A stretch of 64,000 nt of DNA. Origin: Massilia sp. IC2-278. GTDB lineage: Bacteria > Pseudomonadota > Gammaproteobacteria > Burkholderiales > Burkholderiaceae_D. The stretch is taken from contig NZ_JAJFES010000001.1 in assembly GCF_020708045.1 (NCBI RefSeq), positions 1 through 64,000 on the forward strand. Reading direction: 5' to 3'. The position numbers and the translations under genes were made by a program. Below the pieces are notes generated by a model. It was given only the letters and a program-made list of their open reading frames with translations. It was not told the DNA's origin and made no database searches. This document shows, piece by piece, positions 52,155-60,839 of the stretch (position 1 is its first letter; each line of letters starts with the position of its first letter).

Positions 52155-53597
52155 TCACCAGCCAATGTCCTGCAGCAGCGGATACGTCAGGTCGCGCGGC
52201 GGCGTGACCGTGTGCGACAGGTCCGAGTTGATCGACGGCTCCATCAACTGGTTCGGCTTGGCATCGGTCGTGTAGTGCGAGGTCGACGAGCCCGGTGCGT
52301 TGGTGGTTGGCGTGTACATCAGGATGCGGCGCTGGGCGTCGGTGCCGGCCAGGCGGGTCGGGTCGATGCCGAGGCTGGCCGTCACGCCGGAACGGGTGCG
52401 CGAACGCGAAGCCAGCGCGGCGCGCAGGGTGTTGCCGGCTTCCTGGGTAACGCGTACCGACGGAATCGTGATGCTCGGATCGTCTCCGCTCATGCCGACC
52501 GCTTCGCCCGGCGCGTTATCCGCCACGATCATGCCGATCGCACCGGCAGCCTGGACGTTGCGCGCCTTGGCGACGAAGTCGCAGCTGCCGCGCGAGACCA
52601 GGGCGATATTGCCGCGTACCGCCAGCGCATTCACCTCGTTCAGGGCGGTACAGGCCAGGCCGGTGCCGTCGGGCTGCTCGACCACCGGCATCAGCTGGCC
52701 GGTGACGGCCGTGGCGCCCAGCGGCGGGCCGAAGGAGGCGTCGCCCACTTCGTAATTGCCGGCGGCGTTGCCGGCGGCGCTGCCAGCGACTGTCAGGCGC
52801 GATTTCGGATCGAGCACCTGGGGCACGGCCGCGGTGACGATCGGGCCGTTCCACGACAGGCCGTCGCCGCTGATGGCCGAGGCCACGCGCTCGGCAGGCG
52901 TCATGTCGACCCACAGGCGCTCGGTACGGTTGTCGACTAGGTAGTGGTCCCAGATCGAGGGGATGTCCTGGATCTCGGCGCCGGTTTCGTCGTCGGTGAA
53001 GGTCTGGAAGCCGAGACCGTGCGCCATTTCGTGCAGTAGCACGGTGACCAGGTCGATCTGGCCGGCGGCGTTGTTGTCGGTGCCGAGGTAGAAGCCGGAG
53101 CCGGGCAGGCAGTCGGCGAACAGGCCAAGGCGCGAATTGAAGCGCGCAATGATGTGCGGCTCGCCCGGCGTGGCGACGTCGACCCCGGCCAGCTTGCTGG
53201 CCAGCGCGCTCGGGTACCAGGTGTTCTGGCGCGGCGCGTTGGTGAAGTCGGACCAGATCTCGTTGGCGCCGGCCGAGCCGAGCACGGCGCTGTTGGCGGT
53301 GCACGAGAGCGGCACGAAGGAGGCGCCGATGCGGATCGGCACGTTGCTGGTGAGCGTGGCGCCCCAGATGTTGGCGGCGTACTGGAAGGCGTACAGGCGC
53401 TGCTGGCCGAGCGTGGTGCCCGGGTTGCCGCCGACCGGGGTGGCCGGCGTGGGGTCGTTGAAGCCGATGCCGGCGGCGTTCTGGTTGACGATGGTGATGG
53501 TGGCCGCCTGCACGGGCGCGGCGAATGCCGCAAAGGCGAGGGCGAGGGCAGCTGAAAATGCGGCGGCCGGGCGCTGCAGGGAATTAGCGGACTTCAT
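52155..53597 (-). CDS. exported PA-domain metalloprotease-like protein
   Basis: 480 residues. A signal peptide (FSAALALAFAAFAAPVQAA) starts the protein. The catalytic zone has the zinc motif LLHEMAHGLGFQTF (HExxHxxGF, metzincin-like), and a protease-associated domain follows (NVQAAGAIGMIVADNAPGEA). The C-terminus ends HTVTPPRDLTYPLLQDIGW, a sequence seen in exported zinc peptidases of this kind. It should cut protein outside the cell. No PEP-CTERM signal is present. ATG 53597 lies inside the end of the preceding gene (14-base overlap), so the two are coupled. Confidence 0.85.
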   Translation of the reverse strand: MKSANSLQRPAAAFSAALALAFAAFAAPVQAATITIVNQNAAGIGFNDPTPATPVGGNPGTTLGQQRLYAFQYAANIWGATLTSNVPIRIGASFVPLSCTANSAVLGSAGANEIWSDFTNAPRQNTWYPSALASKLAGVDVATPGEPHIIARFNSRLGLFADCLPGSGFYLGTDNNAAGQIDLVTVLLHEMAHGLGFQTFTDDETGAEIQDIPSIWDHYLVDNRTERLWVDMTPAERVASAISGDGLSWNGPIVTAAVPQVLDPKSRLTVAGSAAGNAAGNYEVGDASFGPPLGATAVTGQLMPVVEQPDGTGLACTALNEVNALAVRGNIALVSRGSCDFVAKARNVQAAGAIGMIVADNAPGEAVGMSGDDPSITIPSVRVTQEAGNTLRAALASRSRTRSGVTASLGIDPTRLAGTDAQRRILMYTPTTNAPGSSTSHYTTDAKPNQLMEPSINSDLSHTVTPPRDLTYPLLQDIGW

Positions 53598-54015
53598 GGC
53601 GACCCTCCTTGTCATCGTGTGCCTGCGTGGCTTGCCCGGTTTGCCCGTCTTGCCGGCTGTGCTTGGCATGGTCGTGCACGGCCTGCTCGGCCGCCTGCGC
53701 GCCATGGACGCACTGGTCGCTCAGCTTGCCGTCGCCGTCGCGCGTGACTACCGAATACACGAGGCCGCGCTCGCCCAGGCGTACCTGGCGCGCGCCGCCC
53801 GGGTGGGTGACCATGGCCGGGCGCGCCGGCGCCGCCATCGCGGCAGTCGACTTGGGCGCGAGGGCGCGGCTTTCGGCCGCGGTGGGGGCGCGCAGCTGGC
53901 CGGTCTGGGCGTCGCGGACGACGACCATGCCTTGCTGGTCCTGGGCTGAGGCGTGATGCGGCATGAGGCAGATGGCGGCCAGGGGCAGCGCCGCTAACAT
54001 TTTTTTGGATGACAT
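53584..54015 (-). CDS. small exported His-rich protein (possibly post-PEP-CTERM-1 type)
   Basis: 143 residues. A signal peptide (KMLAALPLAAICLMPHHASA) precedes the motif GMVVVRDAQTGQLRAPTAAE, which I recall from proteins labelled post-PEP-CTERM-1 in related genomes; this label is from memory and not checked. The C-terminal 35 residues are rich in His, Asp and Gln (HDHAKHSRQDGQTGQATQAH) and might bind metal. It overlaps the start of the PA-domain metalloprotease gene by 14 bases, suggesting a functional pair such as a propeptide-like partner. That role is inference. Confidence 0.65.
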   Translation of the reverse strand: MSSKKMLAALPLAAICLMPHHASAQDQQGMVVVRDAQTGQLRAPTAAESRALAPKSTAAMAAPARPAMVTHPGGARQVRLGERGLVYSVVTRDGDGKLSDQCVHGAQAAEQAVHDHAKHSRQDGQTGQATQAHDDKEGRHEVR

Positions 54016-54053
54016 GGTGGGTCTCCGGAACGCGTTGAATTGCTCGGTTTGCT

Positions 54054-54725
54054 TCAGTCAGCCTGCCTGCGGCGCATGAAAGTCAGGGCGCCCAGGCCAA
54101 GGGCCAGCATTGCGTACAGCGAAGGTTCCGGCACCGCCGTGACTACTCGGACCGTATCGAGGCCGACATAGTTCAGGCTATCGGCGGAGCCGACGTAGCG
54201 GAACGCGAACCGGCCTTCGCCCTGGAGGTTGAGGTTGAGGTTGCTGCTCCAGGCGGTCCAGTTGGTGGGGTAGGGCGAGCCCACGCCGCCGAAGGTGGCC
54301 AGCAGGGTGTTGAAGGCGGTGGTGCCGCCGTTGCTGCCGGCCGCCCAGCGCACTTCCAGGAAGTCGGAGAAGCCGGGCGTCGCTTCGTGCGCGGTGTAGA
54401 ACGAGAAGCTGGTCAGGCCGGTGAGGTTCAGCAGCGGCGTGATCAGCCAGTTGTCGACCACGCCCTGGCCGTTGGCGGCGCCGAGGTAGTTGGCGGCGGC
54501 ATAGGCGTTCGGCGCGCCGGACTGGGCGCCGAACACGTCGGCATTGCCCTGGAACCAGTTGGTGCCGGGCGGCACGCTGTTGTTGACCAGGGTCCAGCCG
54601 GGGAGGGAGGCGACGTTGTCGAAGCCTTCGTTGAGGATTTCCACGCCCGCGGCACTGGCGGCCCCGGGCGCGAATGCCGCCAGCGCAAGCGCGCCGGCCG
54701 CTGCGTACGACTTGAGAGAGTTCAT
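54054..54725 (-). CDS. PEP-CTERM protein with choice-of-anchor-like domain
   Basis: 223 residues. The signal peptide is AAAGALALAAFAPGAASAAG. The body (ILNEGFDNVASLPGWTLVNN, DNWLITPLLNLTGLTSFSFY) is a jelly-roll domain of the choice-of-anchor J type. The end carries the sorting signal VPEPSLYAMLALGLGALTFM and RRRQAD. It would be exported and processed by exosortase. ATG 54725 starts the signal directly; a longer frame to 54893 adds unrelated sequence. It is the first gene of a three-gene exported set on the minus strand. Confidence 0.87.
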   Translation of the reverse strand: MNSLKSYAAAGALALAAFAPGAASAAGVEILNEGFDNVASLPGWTLVNNSVPPGTNWFQGNADVFGAQSGAPNAYAAANYLGAANGQGVVDNWLITPLLNLTGLTSFSFYTAHEATPGFSDFLEVRWAAGSNGGTTAFNTLLATFGGVGSPYPTNWTAWSSNLNLNLQGEGRFAFRYVGSADSLNYVGLDTVRVVTAVPEPSLYAMLALGLGALTFMRRRQAD

Positions 54726-54878
54726 GGGTGAGCTTTCATGCGAAGCCAGAGGGATGGCATCGAACTCGCGCCTGGCTGACACGAGGCCATGGTTCAGTTC
54801 ATCATATGAGCTGAACAAGAGCGAACCTTGATCTTTATTCAAGGTGTGCTGTAACTCGGCGGTTTGGGGGGAGGGGTG

Positions 54879-54906
54879 GTAGGGTGGGTGCAAGTGCCCA
54901 CCCTAC
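54879..54906. repeat. hairpin of the GTAGGGTGGG family
   Basis: GTAGGGTGGG (54879-54888) and CCCACCCTAC (54897-54906) form a perfect 10-bp stem with an 8-base loop. The arms match the outer part of the repeats at 6298, 22625, 27413 and 51123. It lies about 70 bases past the livM stop. Confidence 0.75.
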
Positions 54907-54938
54907 GAAAACCGGAGATGTTCAGCGGGGAGTGGCAA

Positions 54939-54960
54939 GCGCGGACAGAGGTGTCCGCGC
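54939..54960. terminator. hairpin past the livM stop
   Basis: GCGCGGACA (54939-54947) pairs with TGTCCGCGC (54952-54960) around GAGG. It lies 15 bases past the livM stop on the minus strand and could end the ABC operon, though no T-run follows. Confidence 0.45.
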
Positions 54961-54974
54961 CTCTGAAAGAACGT

Positions 54975-56051
54975 TCAGCGTTTCGCGAAATAGCTGCGCA
55001 GCCGCAGCTTGCCCACGATCCCGACCGGGAAGAAATAGATCGACAGCACGAACAACACGCCCAGCCACAGCATCCAGCGGTCTGGATGCAGGGCCGCCGC
55101 CAGCAGCGGCACGCCTTCCAGCGCGCTCGAGCCGTGCGCCATCAGTTCTTTCAAATAGTTCTGCGCCAGGATGAACAGCGCGGCCCCCACCACCGCGCCG
55201 TACATCGTGCCCATGCCGCCGATGACGACGATCAGCAGGATATCGGTCATCACCTCGAAACCGAGCGAGGTCTTCGGCCCGACATAGCGCAGCCACAGCG
55301 CCATCAGCGCGCCGGCCAGGGCCGCCACCAGCGCCGCCAGGCAGTTGGCCCAGATGCGGTAGACGACGGTGCGGTAGCCCAGCGCCTCGGCGCGGAATTC
55401 ATTTTCGCGGATCGCCTGCAGCACCCGCCCGAACGGCGAATTCACCAGCCGCAGCAGGAACAGGAAGAGCAGCAGGCAGCCGAAGAACACCAGGTAATAG
55501 GTGAGCAGCTTGCCGTCGATGGCGCGCCCGAACACCTCGTTTTCCACCAGCGTGAAGCCGGGCGTCAACACTTCCGGCACGCTGAAGGTCTTGCCGTCCT
55601 CGCCGCCGGTCAAATCCGACAGTTGCGACGCCAGCACGGCAAACGAAGAAGCCACGGCCAGCGTGATCATGGCGTAGAAAATCGCCCGCACGCGCAGCGC
55701 GAACAGGCCGACGACAAAGGCCAGCACCAGGGCCAGCAGCAGCGCCAGGCCCAGGCCTTTCAAGGCCACGCCCCAGGTCGGTTCATCGACGGACGCCAGC
55801 CCCAGCCCGATGCCGTAGGCGCCGATCCCGTAGAACATGGTGTGCGCGAACGAGACGATGCCGGTATAGCCGAGCAGCAGGTCGTAGGAGGCCACCAGCA
55901 CGATGTAGACGCAGATGGTGGCCGCCATGTTCAGCGGACGCGCGCCGCTGGTTAGAAAGGGCGCGAACGCCAGCGCGAGCAGGATCAGGACCAGCACGGC
56001 GGACAGGATGCGGCTGCGCGGCAGGTCGCCGGAAAGAAGTCGGTTCATCAT
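54975..56051 (-). CDS. livM: branched-chain-type ABC transporter permease LivM
   Basis: 358 residues with about nine membrane helices. The LivM signature is seen in YDLLLGYTGIVSFAHTMFYG, the cytoplasmic EAA-like loop LQAIRENEFRAEALGYRTVV, and IVVIGGMGTMYGAVVGAALF. It pairs with LivH to form the membrane channel. Two adjacent ATG codons (56051, 56048) are possible starts. The gene begins 2 bases after the livH stop. It is the last gene of the operon. Confidence 0.92.
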   Translation of the reverse strand: MMNRLLSGDLPRSRILSAVLVLILLALAFAPFLTSGARPLNMAATICVYIVLVASYDLLLGYTGIVSFAHTMFYGIGAYGIGLGLASVDEPTWGVALKGLGLALLLALVLAFVVGLFALRVRAIFYAMITLAVASSFAVLASQLSDLTGGEDGKTFSVPEVLTPGFTLVENEVFGRAIDGKLLTYYLVFFGCLLLFLFLLRLVNSPFGRVLQAIRENEFRAEALGYRTVVYRIWANCLAALVAALAGALMALWLRYVGPKTSLGFEVMTDILLIVVIGGMGTMYGAVVGAALFILAQNYLKELMAHGSSALEGVPLLAAALHPDRWMLWLGVLFVLSIYFFPVGIVGKLRLRSYFAKR

Positions 56052-56053
56052 GC

Positions 56054-57106
56054 TCAGCTCCGCATCTTCGAATACAGCCCGGCTGGGCGCCACAGCAGGA
56101 TCGCGATCATCAGGATGATGTTCGACACCAGTGCGATTTTTGGGGCCAGGAAGCCGGCGTAGTTGGCCACCAGCGCCATCAGCAGCGCGCCGATGAAGCA
56201 GCCGCCCACCGACCCCAGGCCGCCGATGATGATGACGATGAAGATCATGATCATGATCTCGCCGCCCATGGCCGCCGACAGGGTTTCCTTGTACAGGCCC
56301 CACATCACGCCGCCCAGGCCGGCCAGCGCGGAACCGGCCGCGAACACGCCGACGAACAGGCGGCGGATGCGGTAGCCCAGGCTCTCGACCATCTCGCCGT
56401 TTTCCACGCCGGCGCGGATCAGGAGGCCGATCTTGGTGCGGTTCAGGACCAGGAACATGCCGGCGAAGACCACCAGCCCGACGATCACTGCCACCAGCCG
56501 GTATTTTTCGATGGCCGCGTCGCCGAGGAAGATGGCGCCGCGCAGGCTGGTGGGCAGCGGCAGCGGAATGGTTTCGGCGCCCCAGATCACGTTGATCAAT
56601 TGTTCGGCGACGATCATGCCGCCCATGGTGATCAGGATCTGTTTCAAATGCTGGCCGTAGACAGGCATGATGATCACGCGCTCGAAGGCCCAGCCGAGCA
56701 GGGCGGTGACCAGCATCGCCACCGTCACCGCCAGGGCCAGCACGCCGAGGTTCACCAATAGCGAATCCATTTCGAGCCAGCCGCGCATCGGCAGCAGCAC
56801 GAGGGTGGCGGCAAAGGCCCCCACGGAGACAAAGGCGCCATGGCCGAAGTTCAGCACGTTCATCAAACCGAACACCAGGGTCAGGCCGCTGGCCATGATG
56901 AAGATCATCATGCCCATGGCGAGGCCGGCGACGGTCAGCGTGACCCAGGTCGGGAAGCTGCCGACCAGCGGCAGCATGAGCAGGGCCAGTACAGGCACCA
57001 GCAGCACCGGCGCGATGTCGCGCGGCGCGCTCGGCAAGGGCGCATCGGCCTGCGGTGGCGGCATGGCAGCCGGTGCGGCCGGCGTGCGAGGGAGAGTAGC
57101 GCTCAT
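56054..57106 (-). CDS. livH: branched-chain-type ABC transporter permease LivH
   Basis: 350 residues. A Pro/Ala-rich cytoplasmic extension of about 30 residues precedes the helices. LivH motifs are SGLTLVFGLMNVLNFGHGAF, GVENGEMVESLGYRIRRLFV (the EAA-like loop) and FIVIIIGGLGSVGGCFIGAL. It forms the channel with LivM. The N-terminal extension is longer than in most LivH proteins. It lies 10 bases after livF. Confidence 0.92.
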   Translation of the reverse strand: MSATLPRTPAAPAAMPPPQADAPLPSAPRDIAPVLLVPVLALLMLPLVGSFPTWVTLTVAGLAMGMMIFIMASGLTLVFGLMNVLNFGHGAFVSVGAFAATLVLLPMRGWLEMDSLLVNLGVLALAVTVAMLVTALLGWAFERVIIMPVYGQHLKQILITMGGMIVAEQLINVIWGAETIPLPLPTSLRGAIFLGDAAIEKYRLVAVIVGLVVFAGMFLVLNRTKIGLLIRAGVENGEMVESLGYRIRRLFVGVFAAGSALAGLGGVMWGLYKETLSAAMGGEIMIMIFIVIIIGGLGSVGGCFIGALLMALVANYAGFLAPKIALVSNIILMIAILLWRPAGLYSKMRS

Positions 57107-57116
57107 GATAGAGGTC

Positions 57117-57842
57117 CTATTGGTGTGCGGCCAGCGACAGGCCGAGCAGGCGCTGTTGCAATGCGTCGTCGTTCGCCAGCGCCGCCATCGTGCCGGCGTG
57201 GGCCACGCGGCCGTCGTCCATCACGCTCACGGTGTCGCCGAGCGAGCGCACGAAGTTGAAGTTCTGCTCGACCAGCAGGATGGTGGTGTCGTGCTCCTTC
57301 AGCTCGCGGAAGGCGGCGATCAGGCTTTGCACGATGGCGGGTGCGAGGCCCTTGGTCGGCTCGTCCACCAGCAGCAGCTTGCGCGGCTCGACGATGGCGC
57401 GGGCGATCGCCACCATCTGCTTCTGGCCGCCCGAGAGGTTCCCCGCCGGGTAGTTCCAGAATTTTTTCAGGGCCGGGAAGAAGCCGAAGATCCACTCCAC
57501 ACGCGCCTCGTCCATCGGTCCGCTGCGCGCGGCCAGGTGCAGGTTCTCGCGCACGGTGAGGTCCGAGAACACGGCCATGCTTTCCGGGACGTAGGCGATG
57601 CCGAGGCGGGCGATGTCGGGCGTGGCCAGTTTACCGATGTCCTGGCCGTCGAAATGGATGCTGCCGGCGCTGGCCTTCCACAGGCCCATGATGGTGCGCA
57701 GGGTGGTGGTCTTGCCGGCGCCGTTACGGCCGAGCAGCACCGACAGGCCGCCGCGCGGGACCACCAGGTCCACGCCTTGCAGGATGTGGTACTGGCCGAT
57801 GTGGGTGTGCACACCCGAGAGGCGCAACAGGGGTTCAGCCAT
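57117..57842 (-). CDS. livF: branched-chain-type ABC transporter ATPase LivF
   Basis: 241 residues. Walker A is LLGRNGAGKTTTLRTIMGLW, the ABC signature is NLSGGQKQMVAIARAI and Walker B is LLLVDEPTKGLAPA, followed by ILLVEQNFNFV with the switch region. It hydrolyses ATP with LivG to drive import. ATG 57842 overlaps the livG stop by a few bases, so it is preferred over a longer start at 57875. Confidence 0.94.
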   Translation of the reverse strand: MAEPLLRLSGVHTHIGQYHILQGVDLVVPRGGLSVLLGRNGAGKTTTLRTIMGLWKASAGSIHFDGQDIGKLATPDIARLGIAYVPESMAVFSDLTVRENLHLAARSGPMDEARVEWIFGFFPALKKFWNYPAGNLSGGQKQMVAIARAIVEPRKLLLVDEPTKGLAPAIVQSLIAAFRELKEHDTTILLVEQNFNFVRSLGDTVSVMDDGRVAHAGTMAALANDDALQQRLLGLSLAAHQ

Positions 57843-58626
57843 GGGCAGCGGCGGGTTCGGTGTCGGGTGTTCCAAGATAGGCTTCCTGTACGATCTTCGA
57901 TTGCATCACTTCATGCGGGTTGCCGTCCGCGACCAGGGTGCCGTTGTGCAGCACGATGATGCGGTCGGCCAGCTGGCGCACCACGTCCATCTTGTGCTCG
58001 ACCAGCAGCACGGTTTTGGTGGTGTCGCGCTTGACCGACTGGATCAGTTCCAGCACCACCGGCACCTCGTCCACGCTCATGCCGGCGGTCGGCTCGTCGA
58101 ACATCAGGATGCGCGGCTCCAGCGCCAGCAGGATCGCCACTTCCAGCTTGCGCTGGTCGCCGTGCGACAGCGAGCCGACGCGCGCCTCGCGCTTCGCCGA
58201 CATCGCCACGCGCTCCAGGTAATGCTCGGCGCGCGCGATGAGTTCCTTGTGCCCGAACCACACCGAGAACATATTCATGCCCAGCCCGGCGCGGCTCTGT
58301 ACCGCCAGGCGCACGTTTTCCATCACCGTCAGGTTCGGAAACAGATTCGTGAGCTGGAAGGCGCGCCCGATGCCCAGGCGCGTGCGGCGCGCGGCGCCGG
58401 CCTTGGTCACGTCGTGGCCGTCCAGCAGCACGCTGCCCGAGGTGGCCGGCAACTGGCCCGACACCAGGTTGAAATAGGTGGTCTTGCCGGCGCCGTTCGG
58501 GCCGACGATCACGGTCAGCGTGCCCGGATAAAAATCCGCCGTCACCGCGTTGACCGCGACGTGGCCGCCGAAGCGGATCGTCAGGTCGCGCGTCGACAGC
58601 GAAGGGGCTTGGTCGGTGGCCGCCAT
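57835..58626 (-). CDS. livG: branched-chain-type ABC transporter ATPase LivG
   Basis: 263 residues. Walker A is VIVGPNGAGKTTYFNLVSGQ and Walker B is ILMFDEPTAGMSVDEVPVVL, with VLLVEHKMDVVRQLADRIIV. The signature region reads SLSHGDQRKLEVAILLAL, the LSHGD variant typical of LivG. The C-terminal extension after the switch His is as in this family. It begins one base after the substrate-binding protein stop. Confidence 0.94.
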   Translation of the reverse strand: MAATDQAPSLSTRDLTIRFGGHVAVNAVTADFYPGTLTVIVGPNGAGKTTYFNLVSGQLPATSGSVLLDGHDVTKAGAARRTRLGIGRAFQLTNLFPNLTVMENVRLAVQSRAGLGMNMFSVWFGHKELIARAEHYLERVAMSAKREARVGSLSHGDQRKLEVAILLALEPRILMFDEPTAGMSVDEVPVVLELIQSVKRDTTKTVLLVEHKMDVVRQLADRIIVLHNGTLVADGNPHEVMQSKIVQEAYLGTPDTEPAAAHG

Positions 58627-58627
58627 G

Positions 58628-59827
58628 TCAGCGCTTGTTCTTCACCGGCAGCGGCATGTCGGTGACCGGGATTTCGCGCACCAGTTCCAGCAAGTCCCAC
58701 TCGTTGGCCTGGTTCTTCTTGATGCGGAAGTGGTACATCGATTGCAGCGCCTGGTGGTCTTCCTTGCGGAAGCTCATCTTGCCTTTCGGGGTGTCGAAGG
58801 ACATGCCTTCCATCGCCGTCACCAGCTGTTCGCTGTTCCCGCTCGGGACCTTCGACAGGGCGGTGTAGACCGCGCTGGCCGCCGCGAAGCCGCCGGCCGT
58901 GAACATGTCGGGCGGGGCCTTGAAACGCTTCTGGTGCTCGGCCACCAGCCAGTCGTTCATCTTGTTCTTCGGGAAGGCGTAGTAGTAATAAATGGTGCCT
59001 TCGGTGCCGGCATAGTTCTTCCAGGTCTTCATCACCGGCAGGATGTTCCCGCCCGGCGCCAGGTGGATGCCATAGCGCTCGGGCTTCATGTCGGCCAGCT
59101 TGTTCATCGGGTTCGGGCCGGCCCAGACGATCTGCAGCACGCGCGGCTGCGGCTTGTCCTTCAGGGCGTCGAACAGGCGCTGGGTCGAGGCGGTGAAGTC
59201 GGTGGTGGTCATCGGCGCGTACTCTTCGTGCACCACTTTGGCCTTGCTGCCGGTAGCGGCCAGCGCTTCCTTGCCGGCCTTGATGGCGTCGCGCCCGAAG
59301 GCATAGTCTTGGGTCAGGAAACCGACGCTGCCCTGCTTCAGGGTGCTGGCCGCCGCCATCGCGTCCTGCATCGAGCTGCGCGCGGTGCGGAAGATGTACT
59401 TGTTCCACTTGTCGCCGGTAATCGCATCGGCCACGGCCGGCTCGATGATCAGCACCTTCTTGTATTCCTTGGCCACCGGCAGCATCGCCAGCGCCGAGCC
59501 CGACGAGGTGGTGCCGACCGCGATGTCGGCCTTGTCGTCGCCATAGGCCTCGGCCAGCAGGGTGCGGCCGAGGTCGGGTTTGCTCTGGTCGTCCTTGACG
59601 ATGACCTTCAGCTTGCGGCCGTTGATTTCCATCTTGCCGCCGGTGAGGTATTCCAGGCCCATCATAAAGCCGGTCTCGGTTTCCTTGGCATAGGCCTCGA
59701 GGGCGCCGGTCTTGCCGGCGATGAGGGCGATCTTCAGGTCGGGGCCGGCGGCCAGCGCGCCGGGAACGGCGCTCACGGCAAAGGCGGCCACGATGGACAT
59801 TGCGAGGGGTTTGATCAGGTGCTTCAT
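58628..59827 (-). CDS. periplasmic substrate-binding protein of the ABC transporter
   Basis: 399 residues. A Sec signal peptide (LAMSIVAAFAVSAVPGALAA) is followed by a type I periplasmic-binding fold of the Leu/Ile/Val family: LKIALIAGKTGALEAYAKET, DIAVGTTSSGSALAMLPVAK, GSVGFLTQDYAFGRDAIKAG and RVLQIVWAGPNPMNKLADMK. It captures the substrate for LivHMGF. The ligand is unknown; the adjacent hydrolase and receptor suggest an acid or ester breakdown product rather than leucine. ATG 59827 is preceded by GGAGACAAC. Confidence 0.92.
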   Translation of the reverse strand: MKHLIKPLAMSIVAAFAVSAVPGALAAGPDLKIALIAGKTGALEAYAKETETGFMMGLEYLTGGKMEINGRKLKVIVKDDQSKPDLGRTLLAEAYGDDKADIAVGTTSSGSALAMLPVAKEYKKVLIIEPAVADAITGDKWNKYIFRTARSSMQDAMAAASTLKQGSVGFLTQDYAFGRDAIKAGKEALAATGSKAKVVHEEYAPMTTTDFTASTQRLFDALKDKPQPRVLQIVWAGPNPMNKLADMKPERYGIHLAPGGNILPVMKTWKNYAGTEGTIYYYYAFPKNKMNDWLVAEHQKRFKAPPDMFTAGGFAAASAVYTALSKVPSGNSEQLVTAMEGMSFDTPKGKMSFRKEDHQALQSMYHFRIKKNQANEWDLLELVREIPVTDMPLPVKNKR

Positions 59828-59861
59828 GTTGTCTCCTGTCGATCTGATTTTCATTCTGTAT

Positions 59862-60746
59862 TTATGGAAGCTGCGCCAAAAACCCGCGGATCGCGTCCAG
59901 CGCCGCCGGTTCGGTGAGCATCGGCGCATGGCCGACGTCCGGCACTTCAGCGTAGGCCATGGTGGGCGCGGCGCGGCGCATCCACGCCACCTGGTCGGGT
60001 TCGACCAGGTCGGACAGGGCGCCGCGCACCAGCAGGGTCGGACGGCGGTGCGCCAGGCGGCGGAAGGCCATGCGCGCCGCCAGCGAGGTCGGCTTGAGTT
60101 TACCCGTTTGCAAGGACAGCGCAATACGTGGGTCGTAACGCAGGGCCAGCGCGCCGGAGTCGTTGGCGGCAAAGGCGCGTTGTGCCCACTTGCCCCATTC
60201 CGCATCGGAGTTGCCGGGGAAGGCACAGGCGTTGATGTCCTTCAGGTAGCCGGCGGCGTCGTCCCAGGTCGAGAGTACGTTGCAGCGCCCCGCGTAGCCG
60301 GCGATGCGCGCCAGGCCTTTGGTGGACAGCACCGGGCCGACGTCGTTCAGCACGGCGCCGGCGATCAGGTCGAGGTGGCGCATGGCGAGCGTCATGGTGA
60401 TCAGGCCGCCCATCGAGGTGCCGACGAACACGGCGCGCGCAATGCCGAGGTCGTGCATCAGCTTGACGACGTCGCCGGCATATACCACCGGGTTGTAGTT
60501 GGCCGGGTCGGGGTCGTAGGCCGAGTGGCCGCGTCCGCGCACGTCGAGCGCGATCACGCGCCGGCCCAGGAGCGCGATTTCCGGGGCCAGTTCGTCGAAG
60601 TCGGCCGAATTGCGGGTCAGGCCGTGGATGCAGATCACGGGCAGGCGTGCCGGAGCGGGTTCGGCCCCGGCCTGGGCGGCGTAGTCGCGTGCATACAGCG
60701 CCAGCCCGTCGCTGCTGTCAAAACGGAGAGGTGTGAAGTTCGGCAC
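59862..60746 (-). CDS. alpha/beta hydrolase
   Basis: 294 residues from GTG 60746, which has AGGA about 9 bases upstream. A longer frame from GTG 60797 would start inside a strong hairpin and lacks a ribosome site. The fold motifs are VICIHGLTRNSADFDELAPE (oxyanion region), VIALDVRGRGHSAYDPDPAN, the nucleophile elbow FVGTSMGGLITM (Ser), PTLLVRGALSDLVEP (Asp) and DVGHAPMLTEP (His). It cuts an ester, lactone or amide. It heads the ABC operon, with 34 bases to the binding-protein gene, so it probably acts on the imported compound. Confidence 0.88.
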   Translation of the reverse strand: MPNFTPLRFDSSDGLALYARDYAAQAGAEPAPARLPVICIHGLTRNSADFDELAPEIALLGRRVIALDVRGRGHSAYDPDPANYNPVVYAGDVVKLMHDLGIARAVFVGTSMGGLITMTLAMRHLDLIAGAVLNDVGPVLSTKGLARIAGYAGRCNVLSTWDDAAGYLKDINACAFPGNSDAEWGKWAQRAFAANDSGALALRYDPRIALSLQTGKLKPTSLAARMAFRRLAHRRPTLLVRGALSDLVEPDQVAWMRRAAPTMAYAEVPDVGHAPMLTEPAALDAIRGFLAQLP

Positions 60747-60787
60747 GCTGGCAAATCCTGTTGGTTCTTCGGGTGAGGGAAAAGAAG

Positions 60788-60827
60788 GCGTGGGCACCCG
60801 GGCCGGGCAGCGCCCGGATGCCCACGC
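60788..60827 (-). terminator. hairpin after the TonB-dependent receptor gene
   Basis: GCGTGGGCA (60788-60796) and TGCCCACGC (60819-60827) pair perfectly, with an inner CCGGGC/GCCCGG stem. On the minus strand it is followed by CTTCTTTTCCC. It lies 12 bases past the receptor stop and separates it from the hydrolase gene. Confidence 0.65.
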
Positions 60828-60839
60828 AAGCGGAACGGT

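Noticed and set aside
60747..60797. Longer start (GTG 60797) for the alpha/beta hydrolase
   Set aside because: It would begin inside the hairpin that follows the receptor gene and has no ribosome site; GTG 60746 has AGGA at a suitable distance.
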